Shown piece after piece: positions 16,845 to 24,117 of a stretch of 26,511 bases of DNA. A program made the translations under genes and the position numbers. The stretch comes from Euryarchaeota archaeon UBA433. GTDB lineage: Archaea; Thermoplasmatota; Poseidoniia; Poseidoniales; Poseidoniaceae. A model generated the notes under the pieces. That model ran no database searches, was not told the origin of the DNA, and worked only from the letters and a program-made list of their open reading frames with translations. How positions within the stretch are numbered: position 1 is the first letter of the stretch; every line of letters begins with the position of its first letter. The stretch spans positions 1-26,511 of the forward strand of contig DAFX01000095.1 of NCBI GenBank assembly GCA_002495535.1. The letters run 5' to 3'.

Positions 16845-17828
16845 TCAAAGGTGTCGTTCCATGACATAGTTGGTGATGTGGAGCATGAGGGTCTTTGCCT
16901 CACTGTTGTCAAAAGCATTCAATTCCAAAACTGCTCTTTCCAAGTGAGTCCTCACCAGTAACTCGGCATAAGTCAGACTTTCAGAACGCTGCAATAAAGA
17001 CATCAGTTCGTCGAATTGCTCATCGCTAAAGTGTTCAATGATGTGAGCAAGTTTTTGACGCTCAGCACCATGTGAAAGGGTCAATGCATGAATCAACGGC
17101 AGGGTCATCTTTCCTTCGATTACATCGGCACCCCTTGGTTTACCCATCCGTTCATCGCCTCGCAAATCAAGAAGGTCATCGACCAGTTGAAAGGCAATTC
17201 CTAACTCCATTCCAAACCTGCCCAAGCCTTCTGCTTCCTCTTCACTAAGGCCTGCTACCAGGCCTGCTGCTTGACAACCGGCTGCAAAAGGACCTGCAGT
17301 TTTACCACGCACTATTGAGAGGTAATCTTCGGGCGAGGTGGCTAGATTGAGAACGTGATCAAGTTGGTGGAACTCTGCCACTGCAATATCAGCACAGCAC
17401 TTTGCCATCAATCGAACAATGTTTTCTTCGTACCGACCGCCCAAACCAAAGCCTTGGACAAACAGCCAGTCGCCTGCAATGACGGCCTTAGCCAATCCAG
17501 CACGGGTGTGAATAGTTTCGACACCACGCCGCAATGATGCTTCGTCATTGATGTCATCGTGGACCAATGTTGCGGTGTGAATCAATTCGAACGCAAGAGC
17601 AAGCGGCATAACTTCCTCGGGATCTTGGCCACCTGCTATCTCGTGAGCAAGAAGGATCAGAAGCGGCCTCAGGCGTTTACCACCAGCCAGCAGCATTGAT
17701 GCACATAGCTTTGCAACTTGTCCAGCGCCGCCTTCGAGTTCTTCCTCAACAAGCGCTTCGAGAGCGGCATCAACATGGAGGCGCATCACCTCAAGTTGGT
17801 CGCTTGCTTCCAAACCAATGCTCGCCAC
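16845..17828 (-). CDS. trans-Polyprenyl diphosphate synthase (GGPP or longer)
   Basis: 327 residues from a GTG at 17828. GGKRLRP at 49-55, first Asp-rich motif D91-D92-I-N-D95 and second D217-D218-L-L-D221 define the family, which condenses IPP onto allylic diphosphates. The frame is open to 17999, but that would run through the promoter and start of the divergent gene. The GTG has TTAAG about 26-28 bases upstream; an ATG at 17786 is the other candidate. Ala86, five residues before the first motif, is small where short-chain enzymes have an aromatic, and the stretch HTATLVHDD resembles long-chain synthases. The product may thus be longer than C20. Confidence 0.9.
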   Translation of the reverse strand: MASIGLEASDQLEVMRLHVDAALEALVEEELEGGAGQVAKLCASMLLAGGKRLRPLLILLAHEIAGGQDPEEVMPLALAFELIHTATLVHDDINDEASLRRGVETIHTRAGLAKAVIAGDWLFVQGFGLGGRYEENIVRLMAKCCADIAVAEFHQLDHVLNLATSPEDYLSIVRGKTAGPFAAGCQAAGLVAGLSEEEAEGLGRFGMELGIAFQLVDDLLDLRGDERMGKPRGADVIEGKMTLPLIHALTLSHGAERQKLAHIIEHFSDEQFDELMSLLQRSESLTYAELLVRTHLERAVLELNAFDNSEAKTLMLHITNYVMERHL

Positions 17829-17849
17829 GGGTACGCCTACAACGGTGCC

Positions 17850-17860
17850 CTTCTTAACCG
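17850..17860. promoter_or_regulatory. Shared TATA-like element between divergent genes
   Basis: CTTCTTAACCG contains the symmetric TTAA at 17854-17857. It is placed about 27 bases before the GTG of the prenyl synthase on one strand. On the other strand it predicts a start near 17881, giving a 30-base leader for the HemC-like gene. It is weak as a TATA box, so one or both assignments may be wrong. Confidence 0.3.
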
Positions 17861-17882
17861 GTAGTCTCCGCCCATGTAATGT

Positions 17883-17903
17883 GAGGAGCAATCCTCGCCG
17901 AGG
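17883..17903 (+). promoter_or_regulatory. Two mutually exclusive short hairpins ahead of the HemC-like gene
   Basis: GAGGA (17883-17887) can pair with TCCTC (17892-17896) around a GCAA tetraloop of the GNRA type. Alternatively CCTC (17893-17896) can pair with GAGG (17900-17903), which is part of the ribosome-binding site GAGGTGA (17900-17906). The two pairings share CCTC, so only one can form; the first frees the site and the second hides it. The stems are only 4-5 bp. Confidence 0.35.
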
Positions 17904-17910
17904 TGAGATG

Positions 17911-19029
17911 ATGACGGAAAAGGTACGCCTTGAGGTTCTCACCACTCCATCAAACAGGGACGGAGTACGTCGGCAAATCGAAAAAACAATCGAGACCAAT
18001 CGAACTCATTTCGACTTCAAAATGCAGCAAGTGCCGCATATGGAATCAGCAATCGAAACGCTCCAGAGTGGCCGTGGAGATCTCCTGGCGATGAGCGCAC
18101 ATCAATGGAAGGATTTGGACCACGCTGGATTGAGCATTGTTGGTGTATTGCCACGAAGGGAGCCCACATGGGTTTTGGTTTCTGAAGACAAGCCTGAATA
18201 CTTGCAATCTCGAGCAATTGTCGTTTGCGATCATGTGCTGCTCAGGCGTCAAATGCGCCGATTGAGGGCGGATCTGGACCTGATGACCTCGGAATCTTTT
18301 GCCGCTCGAATCTCTAAGAGCGACGCGTATTCACAATTGGACGATGAAGAGCGAACATCTTGGCTTGAAGAGTTACGGCAAGATGGAGAACTTGACGGGT
18401 ATATCGTCTCCCGCGGAGAACACTCAGCATTGAGGTTCAAAGCACGCAGACACACATTGGGACTTCAGCGAGAAAACCCGGAACGCACTCATTTTGTTCC
18501 ACCACCTCTTTACGGTTTCACCCTCTTAATCGCCCGAAATGGCTTCCCAAGCGATACCGTCCAAATGATGTGCGACAATGGCGCTTACATTGCCCATCGC
18601 ATGGAGGTCGCCTTTTTGGCCTCAATTCCAGAAGAACTTCACGCCATCACAGGTATTTTTGTCGAACAGCGCAAGGTATCAGCGATCCTTAGAGAAGCGA
18701 ACCGTTCCAACGATGAGCAAACGCTCGAGGGCGTATTGGATCTCAACGAGAAAATCAAAACACCTGGGGCGAGATTGGAGATGAGGATTGAAACATTGAA
18801 CCACCAAGGCACGGTGACTGCCGGTGCGGAACGTGTTTGTCCAGTTCAAGAAAGTCACATGGGAATGGTCAATGTTCTGAAAGAATTTCAAAACTTGCTG
18901 GACATGATGCAAACTGAACACGAGGAATTGCCACAGCAACCTCGTGGATTAGCCGAGGACTTTAGCTTGGCACGACCTGCCTTACTTGACTTGCATACCA
19001 TTCATTCTGACTCAGCAGAAGAAGAATAA
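17911..19029 (+). CDS. HemC-like (porphobilinogen deaminase fold) protein lacking the cofactor cysteine
   Basis: 372 residues. It follows hydroxymethylbilane synthase from end to end. A strand-helix N-terminus leads to GRGDLLAMSAHQWKDL (K67-D68 match E. coli K83 and catalytic D84), then LSIVGVLPRREP. LLRRQ follows, with R112-R113 matching the Arg pair that holds the dipyrromethane. After this come ELDGYIVSRGEHSAL, HFVPPPLYGF and domain 3 beginning EVAFL at 233. Where HemC has GGC-x-x-P-x-G, this protein reads IPEELHAITG with no cysteine; its only cysteines are C106, C221 and C310. The N-terminal TRQSPLA motif is also lost. The protein is longer than HemC and ends in an acidic tail. ATGs at 17908 and 17911 both follow GAGGTGA; 17911 has the better spacing. 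Function unknown: a pseudoenzyme, a binder or a new tetrapyrrole enzyme. Confidence 0.65.
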   Translation: MTEKVRLEVLTTPSNRDGVRRQIEKTIETNRTHFDFKMQQVPHMESAIETLQSGRGDLLAMSAHQWKDLDHAGLSIVGVLPRREPTWVLVSEDKPEYLQSRAIVVCDHVLLRRQMRRLRADLDLMTSESFAARISKSDAYSQLDDEERTSWLEELRQDGELDGYIVSRGEHSALRFKARRHTLGLQRENPERTHFVPPPLYGFTLLIARNGFPSDTVQMMCDNGAYIAHRMEVAFLASIPEELHAITGIFVEQRKVSAILREANRSNDEQTLEGVLDLNEKIKTPGARLEMRIETLNHQGTVTAGAERVCPVQESHMGMVNVLKEFQNLLDMMQTEHEELPQQPRGLAEDFSLARPALLDLHTIHSDSAEEE

Positions 19030-19697
19030 GCCTCGCCCAATAACACGGTGTAACCTTGGCCCTCAATGTAAGCCTCGAGTTCAACCATTTCTGCAGGTTT
19101 GTTGTCTTGACACAATTCCAAGATGGCGTCATCAAGTTCCCTGCCGTGGCGCTCCCAAGTCCCTGCTGACCTTTGGATGTCAGATGAGAACCGTTCGACG
19201 ACCTCCACTGCTGAAAGGGTTGGATTGAGCACTTTACTCAAGGAATGAATAACTTCATTGTTGGTTTTTCTGAGTTTCTCTAAATTCTTCGCAAGGGAGA
19301 TCAGGGTGGATTTTAGTTCCTCCACATCGTTGGATTTGGAGAATTTTCTTTGAGCCCGTTCGAGGTCTTTGCGCATGACGCCTACACCAGCAATGATTGC
19401 GACTTTGGATTTTGCAGATTTCAGTATAACATCTTCCGCCTCCAACAGACGAGAGGAAAGGGCTTCCTCAAAGCCCGAACGTTGTCTTCGAAGGTCGGCA
19501 TAGACCATCTCCTTCAACGATTCAACCATTTCATGGGCGTCTTTCAACCCGGCCTTGGTCGCCTTCACGGACTTGCTCATACCTTTCGATTGTGGCGACG
19601 GGTTTTGAAACCATTGGCGATAACGATAAAGACGCCAGTATCTTGCTTTGAAGAACGGACTTCGGGCTTCGAAACGAGGTTTTGGCCATGACTTCAC
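19002..19697 (-). CDS. Helical coiled-coil protein, unassigned (weak ESCRT-III/CdvB resemblance)
   Basis: Up to 231 residues, almost wholly alpha-helical and rich in Lys, Glu, Arg and Leu. The start is uncertain: the frame opens with a GTG at 19697, giving a basic aromatic N-terminus (RYWRLYRYRQWF), while the first ATG is at 19580. The middle alternates charged and hydrophobic residues over about 100 positions (for example KSTLISLAKNLEKLRKTNNE), then LSKVLNPTLSAVEVVERF, an amphipathic pattern similar to the core of Snf7/CdvB proteins, and a tail LEAYIEGQGYTVLL. The resemblance is only in pattern and I would not name it. It ends inside the last 28 bases of the convergent HemC-like gene and starts divergently from the SAP-like gene. 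Confidence 0.7.
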   Translation of the reverse strand: MKSWPKPRFEARSPFFKARYWRLYRYRQWFQNPSPQSKGMSKSVKATKAGLKDAHEMVESLKEMVYADLRRQRSGFEEALSSRLLEAEDVILKSAKSKVAIIAGVGVMRKDLERAQRKFSKSNDVEELKSTLISLAKNLEKLRKTNNEVIHSLSKVLNPTLSAVEVVERFSSDIQRSAGTWERHGRELDDAILELCQDNKPAEMVELEAYIEGQGYTVLLGEAYSSSAESE

Positions 19698-19703
19698 TGC
19701 GAA

Positions 19704-19713
19704 GGCACATATA
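19704..19713. promoter_or_regulatory. TATA box of the divergent pair
   Basis: GGCACATATA at 19704-19713 contains the near-symmetric ATATA. On the plus strand it predicts a start near 19736, leaving a short leader with AAGGAAGGTG before the ATG at 19749. On the minus strand it predicts a start near 19683, which would favour the internal ATG at 19580 for the coiled-coil gene. Confidence 0.5.
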
Positions 19714-19748
19714 CTCCTTTGAGCCGAAACGCAAAGGAAGGTGCTGTG

Positions 19749-21536
19749 ATGGTAGACAAGGGTGAACTCTTATCCGAACTCTATCAGGCTCGTTTTGATG
19801 GTTTGAAAGAGGTCGCTGTTGCTTACGGCCTATCAAAAACGGGATCGGTTGAAACGCTTCGAGCGCGTTTAATTCAACACCTCATTTTGGACGAATGGGA
19901 CCTTTCTCCAGAGGGTATTCGCAACCTGATGAACAATGAACTCGGGGAATTATTGGGAGTGTTCGGAATCAAAAAGTCAGGCTCCCTTCGGGCTCGGCGA
20001 CAACGCCTCTACCTTCATCTCAACCACGATGCAAAACGACTTGTGCCCGAATCACTCGATCAGATGACCAGGGACGAATTGCATGCTCTTTGTAAAATTC
20101 TTGAATTGCCTCTCTCTGGCGCCAAACAGACCCTTCTGGTCAGGGTCGCCGGAGTTCTTGCTTCCCAAGATGGAGGGTGGGGCAAGGTCAAGAAGAGCCT
20201 CAGAAGACCAAGAAGCACATCCAATACCCTTCCAAAACCCGCAAGAGCGGTACCATCGCCAAGTCCGGAAGTCGAAGTTGAGCAAAGCGATGAGCACAAT
20301 GCTGTCATTGAGGCAGCAGAATCATTTGTCTCTGAACATCCAGAAGGTTGGACTTTCGAGCAAGAAACTGAACTTCGAACTGGACTTGCACAGGAAGGAA
20401 TTGCAGTCTCCAAGGCACCAATTGCCTCCACTCTTGACGAAGCCTTGCGAAACGGGGGCGCAGCGAAGAGCAGTGAGGAAGCAACACCTTCGATGGTGCA
20501 GGTGGCTGAACCGGAATCACCCAAAGAGCACAGCCTTGAAGTCGAAGCGGCCCTTTTAGAACTCAAAGCAAGGACGGCCGAGGTCGAAGCAGCGGGCCGA
20601 GATTTCCTGGCTGTGAGCACCACCAGTGAAAGCGAAGACCTTGAAGCATTCATTCACAGTATGAAGAGTCACGGGTTTGCTACAGAAGTCACCGCAGTTC
20701 AAGACTCCATACGGGCCACTTTGATGGAACTAGAGTTCCGTTCACAGTCCGAAAAAGATGCGATGTACACCATGCCTAATTCTTGGAGAGAACGTGAGGC
20801 ACTCCGTGTCTTCGAAAATGCTCGAGAAGGATTGCGAGGATTGCTTGATGACACGCTTGCATCCCACCCAGGTGATCTTGTCAAGGCCAGAATGGCCTTT
20901 GAAGAAGTTGGACGAAGCTTGAATCTTGACCTCTCCATACCAAGTGTTTCTGGTCGCTTGCACGCCTTGTTTGATCTTCACGTCGATATCAACCAAGCTC
21001 AAGCACTGCAAGACCCAGCAATCGCTAGAAGGAATCGGATCTTGAGGATCCTCCAACATGGTGCTGTCCATCTTACACAGAGCGAACGACATACCATCGA
21101 CCGATTGGAACGGAACATCAGCGCCTTTGAAGAACTCGTCGAGACCGTTCTCGAAAGCAGTGAAGGCACATTTTCCGAACCTCAGCAGGCTCTTGTCATT
21201 CGGTTCCTAGAATCCCGTGGCTACGAAGTCAACACCGTTGACTTGCGTCCAAGAGTTCTAGCATGCGCCGGTATCATTGGCTCAGAACTCGGTTTCATAT
21301 CTCCCTCCGAAATTCCAAGAATCGCTCCAGGGATTATGATTTCAGATACGCAAGTCGATGCAATCGTAACCGAACTCAAAGCCCTAGCACAGGCGTTCAA
21401 ACCTGCTGATGAAACTGAATCAGATGAGCCTGAAATGGAAGTTGCAGCCTCTGTTGCAGATGCTTCCGACCGCCTCAAGTCAGCGCGAACTAAGATTGAT
21501 CACATCGATGATTTGCTTGCTCGCCTCAGAGGCTGA
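19749..21536 (+). CDS. Large protein with three SAP-like motifs
   Basis: 595 residues from the ATG at 19749, which has AAGGAAGGTG upstream; a TTG at 19719 is less likely. The N-terminal 140 residues hold three SAP-type helix-turn-helix units at about 18-46 (LKEVAVAYGLSKTGSVETLRARL), 63-91 (LGELLGVFGIKKSGSLRARRQRL) and 110-139 (LHALCKILELPLSGAKQTLLVRV). SAP motifs bind DNA in repair and chromosome-organising proteins. A basic Pro/Ser linker (145-180) follows, then an acidic, mostly helical region to the end with no motif I recognise. No membrane segment or enzyme signature is seen. It probably bridges DNA and a protein partner; the divergently transcribed coiled-coil gene is a candidate. Its TGA directly abuts the stop of the ATPase gene. 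Confidence 0.8.
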   Translation: MVDKGELLSELYQARFDGLKEVAVAYGLSKTGSVETLRARLIQHLILDEWDLSPEGIRNLMNNELGELLGVFGIKKSGSLRARRQRLYLHLNHDAKRLVPESLDQMTRDELHALCKILELPLSGAKQTLLVRVAGVLASQDGGWGKVKKSLRRPRSTSNTLPKPARAVPSPSPEVEVEQSDEHNAVIEAAESFVSEHPEGWTFEQETELRTGLAQEGIAVSKAPIASTLDEALRNGGAAKSSEEATPSMVQVAEPESPKEHSLEVEAALLELKARTAEVEAAGRDFLAVSTTSESEDLEAFIHSMKSHGFATEVTAVQDSIRATLMELEFRSQSEKDAMYTMPNSWREREALRVFENAREGLRGLLDDTLASHPGDLVKARMAFEEVGRSLNLDLSIPSVSGRLHALFDLHVDINQAQALQDPAIARRNRILRILQHGAVHLTQSERHTIDRLERNISAFEELVETVLESSEGTFSEPQQALVIRFLESRGYEVNTVDLRPRVLACAGIIGSELGFISPSEIPRIAPGIMISDTQVDAIVTELKALAQAFKPADETESDEPEMEVAASVADASDRLKSARTKIDHIDDLLARLRG

Positions 21537-22775
21537 TTAGCGACTAGCGTAGAAACTCTGGATGAGTTTTGTTACCCGTTGAATGTCGTTGATATCTCGA
21601 GAAATCATATCCCTCAGGATGGCTTCTCTTTGAGAGACATGCTTTTCGAAGACGTCAGGTGAAACCCCTGCGGCTTTACAGATTGTTTCCCGGAGTTTTG
21701 ATGGGATCCCTGTTTCCTCGATTTGGTCGGTCGCTGCATTGTACTTCCAAATGATGTTGAGACGGGGTTTGTCGCCTTCCATTCCTGCAACTTCAGCAAC
21801 TTCAGTGATTTTTCTAGCGGTTTTGCCATTGACGTGAAGACGGGCTTGGATGATGATCAAATCCAGACCGCTCAGCATGATTGGCGGCACACTCATTGGT
21901 GGGTTGATCATTCGAGTCACCGTTTCTTGGGCGGTGTTGGCGTGCAGCGAACCGAACGAGCCGTCGTGACCAGTGTTCATTGCAGTGAGCAATGTTGCAG
22001 CCTCAGGGCCACGCACTTCACCAACAATAATTCTGTCAGGGCGCATACGCAAACTGGATTTGAGGCAATCATTCATGTCAATCTCGGAGGTGCCATCTGG
22101 CCGCTCTCGACGAGTTTCCATGCGAAGCCAGTGATCGTGGTAAACTTGCAATTCTGCCGTGTCTTCCACGGTCAAAAGGCGTCGATGCCAAGGAATGTAC
22201 ATACCCAGGCAATTGAGCGTCGTTGTCTTACCTGAACCGGTTCCACCTGCAATTACGAAATTAGCGGGTCGGCTGTCAAGCCCCTCAATCCAAACCCACA
22301 TCATTGCAGCAAGCCTGATGTTCACGGTTCCGAATTTAATGAGATCAATCATGGTGAGTGGGTCTTCCTTGAATTTACGAATGGTGAGGGTTGGGCCGTC
22401 GGGTGAAACTGGCGGGATGGTGCCGTTGACACGTGATCCATCATGCAGTCGACCGTCGAAGATTGGAACCATTCCAGGTCCATCGCCCAGTGGAACATTG
22501 GTGTAGGATGCAATATTCTTTGCAATTTGTAAGCCTGCCTCATTGTCGATGACCAAGTTTGTTCTGCACATTCCATATTTGCGATGAGCAACTTTGACTT
22601 CTTGCTCACCACCGTTGTACATCACTTCTTCCAAATTATCGTCATCAAGCAGAAGCTGTAAATCACCATGGGGGTTCGGTTGTGCTTGCCCATCAACGTG
22701 GTAAATCGGAGAAGGGTGATTCCCTTCGGTGTAAATCGTCACTAAGCCATATTGTTCCAGAATTGTTTGTTCCAT
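21537..22775 (-). CDS. Type IV pilus/secretion ATPase, TadA/CpaF-ArlI-like
   Basis: 412 residues. PilT/VirB11-type ATPase: Walker A GGTGSGKTT at 177-185 (K183), Asp box TVEDTAEL with E204-D205, Walker B RIIVGEVRG with E253, and His box GHDGSFGSLHAN (H270, H278). TLTIRKF before the ATPase domain is typical of TadA/CpaF and ArlI. It powers pilin or archaellin assembly at the cytoplasmic face of the membrane. The ATG at 22775 has a strong GGAGGTTG. It is the last gene of the operon, three bases after the membrane subunit. Without ArlG, ArlF, ArlH or archaellins nearby I call it a pilus motor and not the archaellum. Confidence 0.94.
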   Translation of the reverse strand: MEQTILEQYGLVTIYTEGNHPSPIYHVDGQAQPNPHGDLQLLLDDDNLEEVMYNGGEQEVKVAHRKYGMCRTNLVIDNEAGLQIAKNIASYTNVPLGDGPGMVPIFDGRLHDGSRVNGTIPPVSPDGPTLTIRKFKEDPLTMIDLIKFGTVNIRLAAMMWVWIEGLDSRPANFVIAGGTGSGKTTTLNCLGMYIPWHRRLLTVEDTAELQVYHDHWLRMETRRERPDGTSEIDMNDCLKSSLRMRPDRIIVGEVRGPEAATLLTAMNTGHDGSFGSLHANTAQETVTRMINPPMSVPPIMLSGLDLIIIQARLHVNGKTARKITEVAEVAGMEGDKPRLNIIWKYNAATDQIEETGIPSKLRETICKAAGVSPDVFEKHVSQREAILRDMISRDINDIQRVTKLIQSFYASR

Positions 22776-22778
22776 GCT

Positions 22779-23510
22779 TCAACCTCCAATCATTACCACT
22801 GCTCCGAGGTAAAGCCCCATGGACAAAGCAATCCACAAGGGCATCCACCACAAGGCATCTTTGAATCGGCCCAACATACGCCCGGATACACCGAGTGCAA
22901 CGGCTGAAGCTGCTCCAAAGAAGAGTGCAAAGGTTTGGTTAAAACTGTCAATTTGAAAGCCACTGGATGCAGGTGCAAACAAGCCGACAATGAAGGCGAT
23001 AAGAACTGGGAGTCCAATCGATACGAACATGACAATCAACAAACCACGTCCGAGAAGTTCTTCCTCTCGTTGATTCATCAAATCGTTCAATCGCTCATAA
23101 TCCATGGCCAGATCTGAAAGGATTTGTTGGAGGGGAGCGTCCTGTTCAATCGCTGTCTCAATGAGGACCATGACGCGTTGAACTTGAGAAGATCTAGTTT
23201 TGGCTGCAAAGGCAGAAAGGGCCGCCTCAAAGGAGGAGGAGTGGCTTTCCTCGAGGGTTTCCAAGAGCAGGGCGCCAAGTGGACCTTGTACGTTGCGAGA
23301 TTGTTCCATCATCGCTTCTTGAATGCCTCTTCCGGCACCGACTGTATCCGATAGGCCTTCTAAAAGACCCGGGAGTGCATTCTCTATAGAACGGCGCCTC
23401 TTGCGCTCGAGCATGGGCGGAATGCCGCCAGCAGCGCAAGCCATACCAATCACTGAAAGGTACAACAACAACGGGCTGGTGTTGAATGTTTCAAGCAATC
23501 CAAACAGCAT
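22779..23510 (-). CDS. T2SSF/TadC-like membrane platform protein (second subunit)
   Basis: 243 residues from the ATG at 23510; the frame runs a further 14 codons into the previous gene. Hydrophobic segments: about 10-32, a pair around 160-205 (GLLIVMFVSIGLPVLIAFIVGLFAP and the following FALFFGAASAVALGV) and one at the C-terminus (MGLYLGAVVMIGG). Between the first and second lies a helical cytoplasmic domain (GLLEGLSDTVGAGRGIQEAM, VMVLIETAIEQDAPLQQIL) that matches the T2SSF fold. This is the inner-membrane platform against which the ATPase works. Four bases separate it from the upstream TadB-like gene. Confidence 0.88.
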   Translation of the reverse strand: MLFGLLETFNTSPLLLYLSVIGMACAAGGIPPMLERKRRRSIENALPGLLEGLSDTVGAGRGIQEAMMEQSRNVQGPLGALLLETLEESHSSSFEAALSAFAAKTRSSQVQRVMVLIETAIEQDAPLQQILSDLAMDYERLNDLMNQREEELLGRGLLIVMFVSIGLPVLIAFIVGLFAPASSGFQIDSFNQTFALFFGAASAVALGVSGRMLGRFKDALWWMPLWIALSMGLYLGAVVMIGG

Positions 23511-23514
23511 GAAA

Positions 23515-24096
23515 TCACAACCCTGGATCCTTAGTGTGAGCTTTGAGCCCAATGAGCATCATGCCAATTAAGGTCATGACCAAACCGCCTCGAACGACTG
23601 AGTTGATCATGCCTTGGTCAATGGATCCGACAATGGCTTCTGCGCCATCACCAAGCAATTGAGGGACCAGGCCGACGATGGCAAGGATAATTGGACCGAT
23701 CATACCAATCGAAAGAAGAGTTTCAGGAACGGCCCCGAGTTCCTCGATGTACTTCTTCACGGCTTCCGTCCGATCATTTTCCATTCGAACCCCTTGCTTT
23801 CGTAGGGTTTCAACAATGTCTGTGTTTTGAGTGACGTTGGAGTACATCGTGTTCAACAATCGGCGGTAACCTTCAGATTCTGCTTTTTTGAGCATTGATT
23901 TGAGTTCCTGGTCCAGCCCCCTGGATGAGCCTTTGCGTAAGCGATTCATCATGGCAGAGAAATCCTCTGAGATGATGCCATAGCCACCGCTTCCAACAGT
24001 GTGGATGGCCGCTTCGAGACCTACACCAGAAGACATCAAAACATCGAGTGTACGGATGACATAGAGAATCTCTCTCTGCTCATCCAGTTTGCGCAT
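23515..24096 (-). CDS. T2SSF/TadB-like membrane platform protein (first subunit)
   Basis: 193 residues. Starts MRKLDEQREILYVIRTLDVL at 24096 with GAGGTGA upstream; a TTG one codon earlier is ignored. A cytoplasmic helical T2SSF domain (SGVGLEAAIHTVG, SMLKKAESEGYRRLLNTMY) is followed by two hydrophobic segments, one near residue 135 (LLSIGMIGPIILAIVGLVP) and one near the C-terminus (GGLVMTLIGMMLIGLKA). It has only one T2SSF unit; together with the next gene it would equal a single ArlJ or PilC carrying two units. This is the TadB/TadC arrangement of Tad systems. Confidence 0.88.
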   Translation of the reverse strand: MRKLDEQREILYVIRTLDVLMSSGVGLEAAIHTVGSGGYGIISEDFSAMMNRLRKGSSRGLDQELKSMLKKAESEGYRRLLNTMYSNVTQNTDIVETLRKQGVRMENDRTEAVKKYIEELGAVPETLLSIGMIGPIILAIVGLVPQLLGDGAEAIVGSIDQGMINSVVRGGLVMTLIGMMLIGLKAHTKDPGL

Positions 24097-24117
24097 CAAA
24101 TCACCTCAAAAATATGG

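Noticed and set aside
17829..17999. 57-residue N-terminal extension of the prenyl synthase
   Set aside because: It would cover the leader and start of the divergent HemC-like gene and has no counterpart in the family, which usually starts about 30-50 residues before GGKRLRP.
17911..19029. Functional hydroxymethylbilane synthase
   Set aside because: The dipyrromethane-anchoring cysteine and its loop are missing, so the usual reaction is not expected.
19002..19697. Firm CdvB/ESCRT-III assignment
   Set aside because: Only the helical and amphipathic pattern fits; no diagnostic motif is visible without a profile search.
21537..24096. Archaellum (arl) operon
   Set aside because: No archaellin, ArlF/G/H or other accessory genes, and the platform is split as in Tad-type systems.
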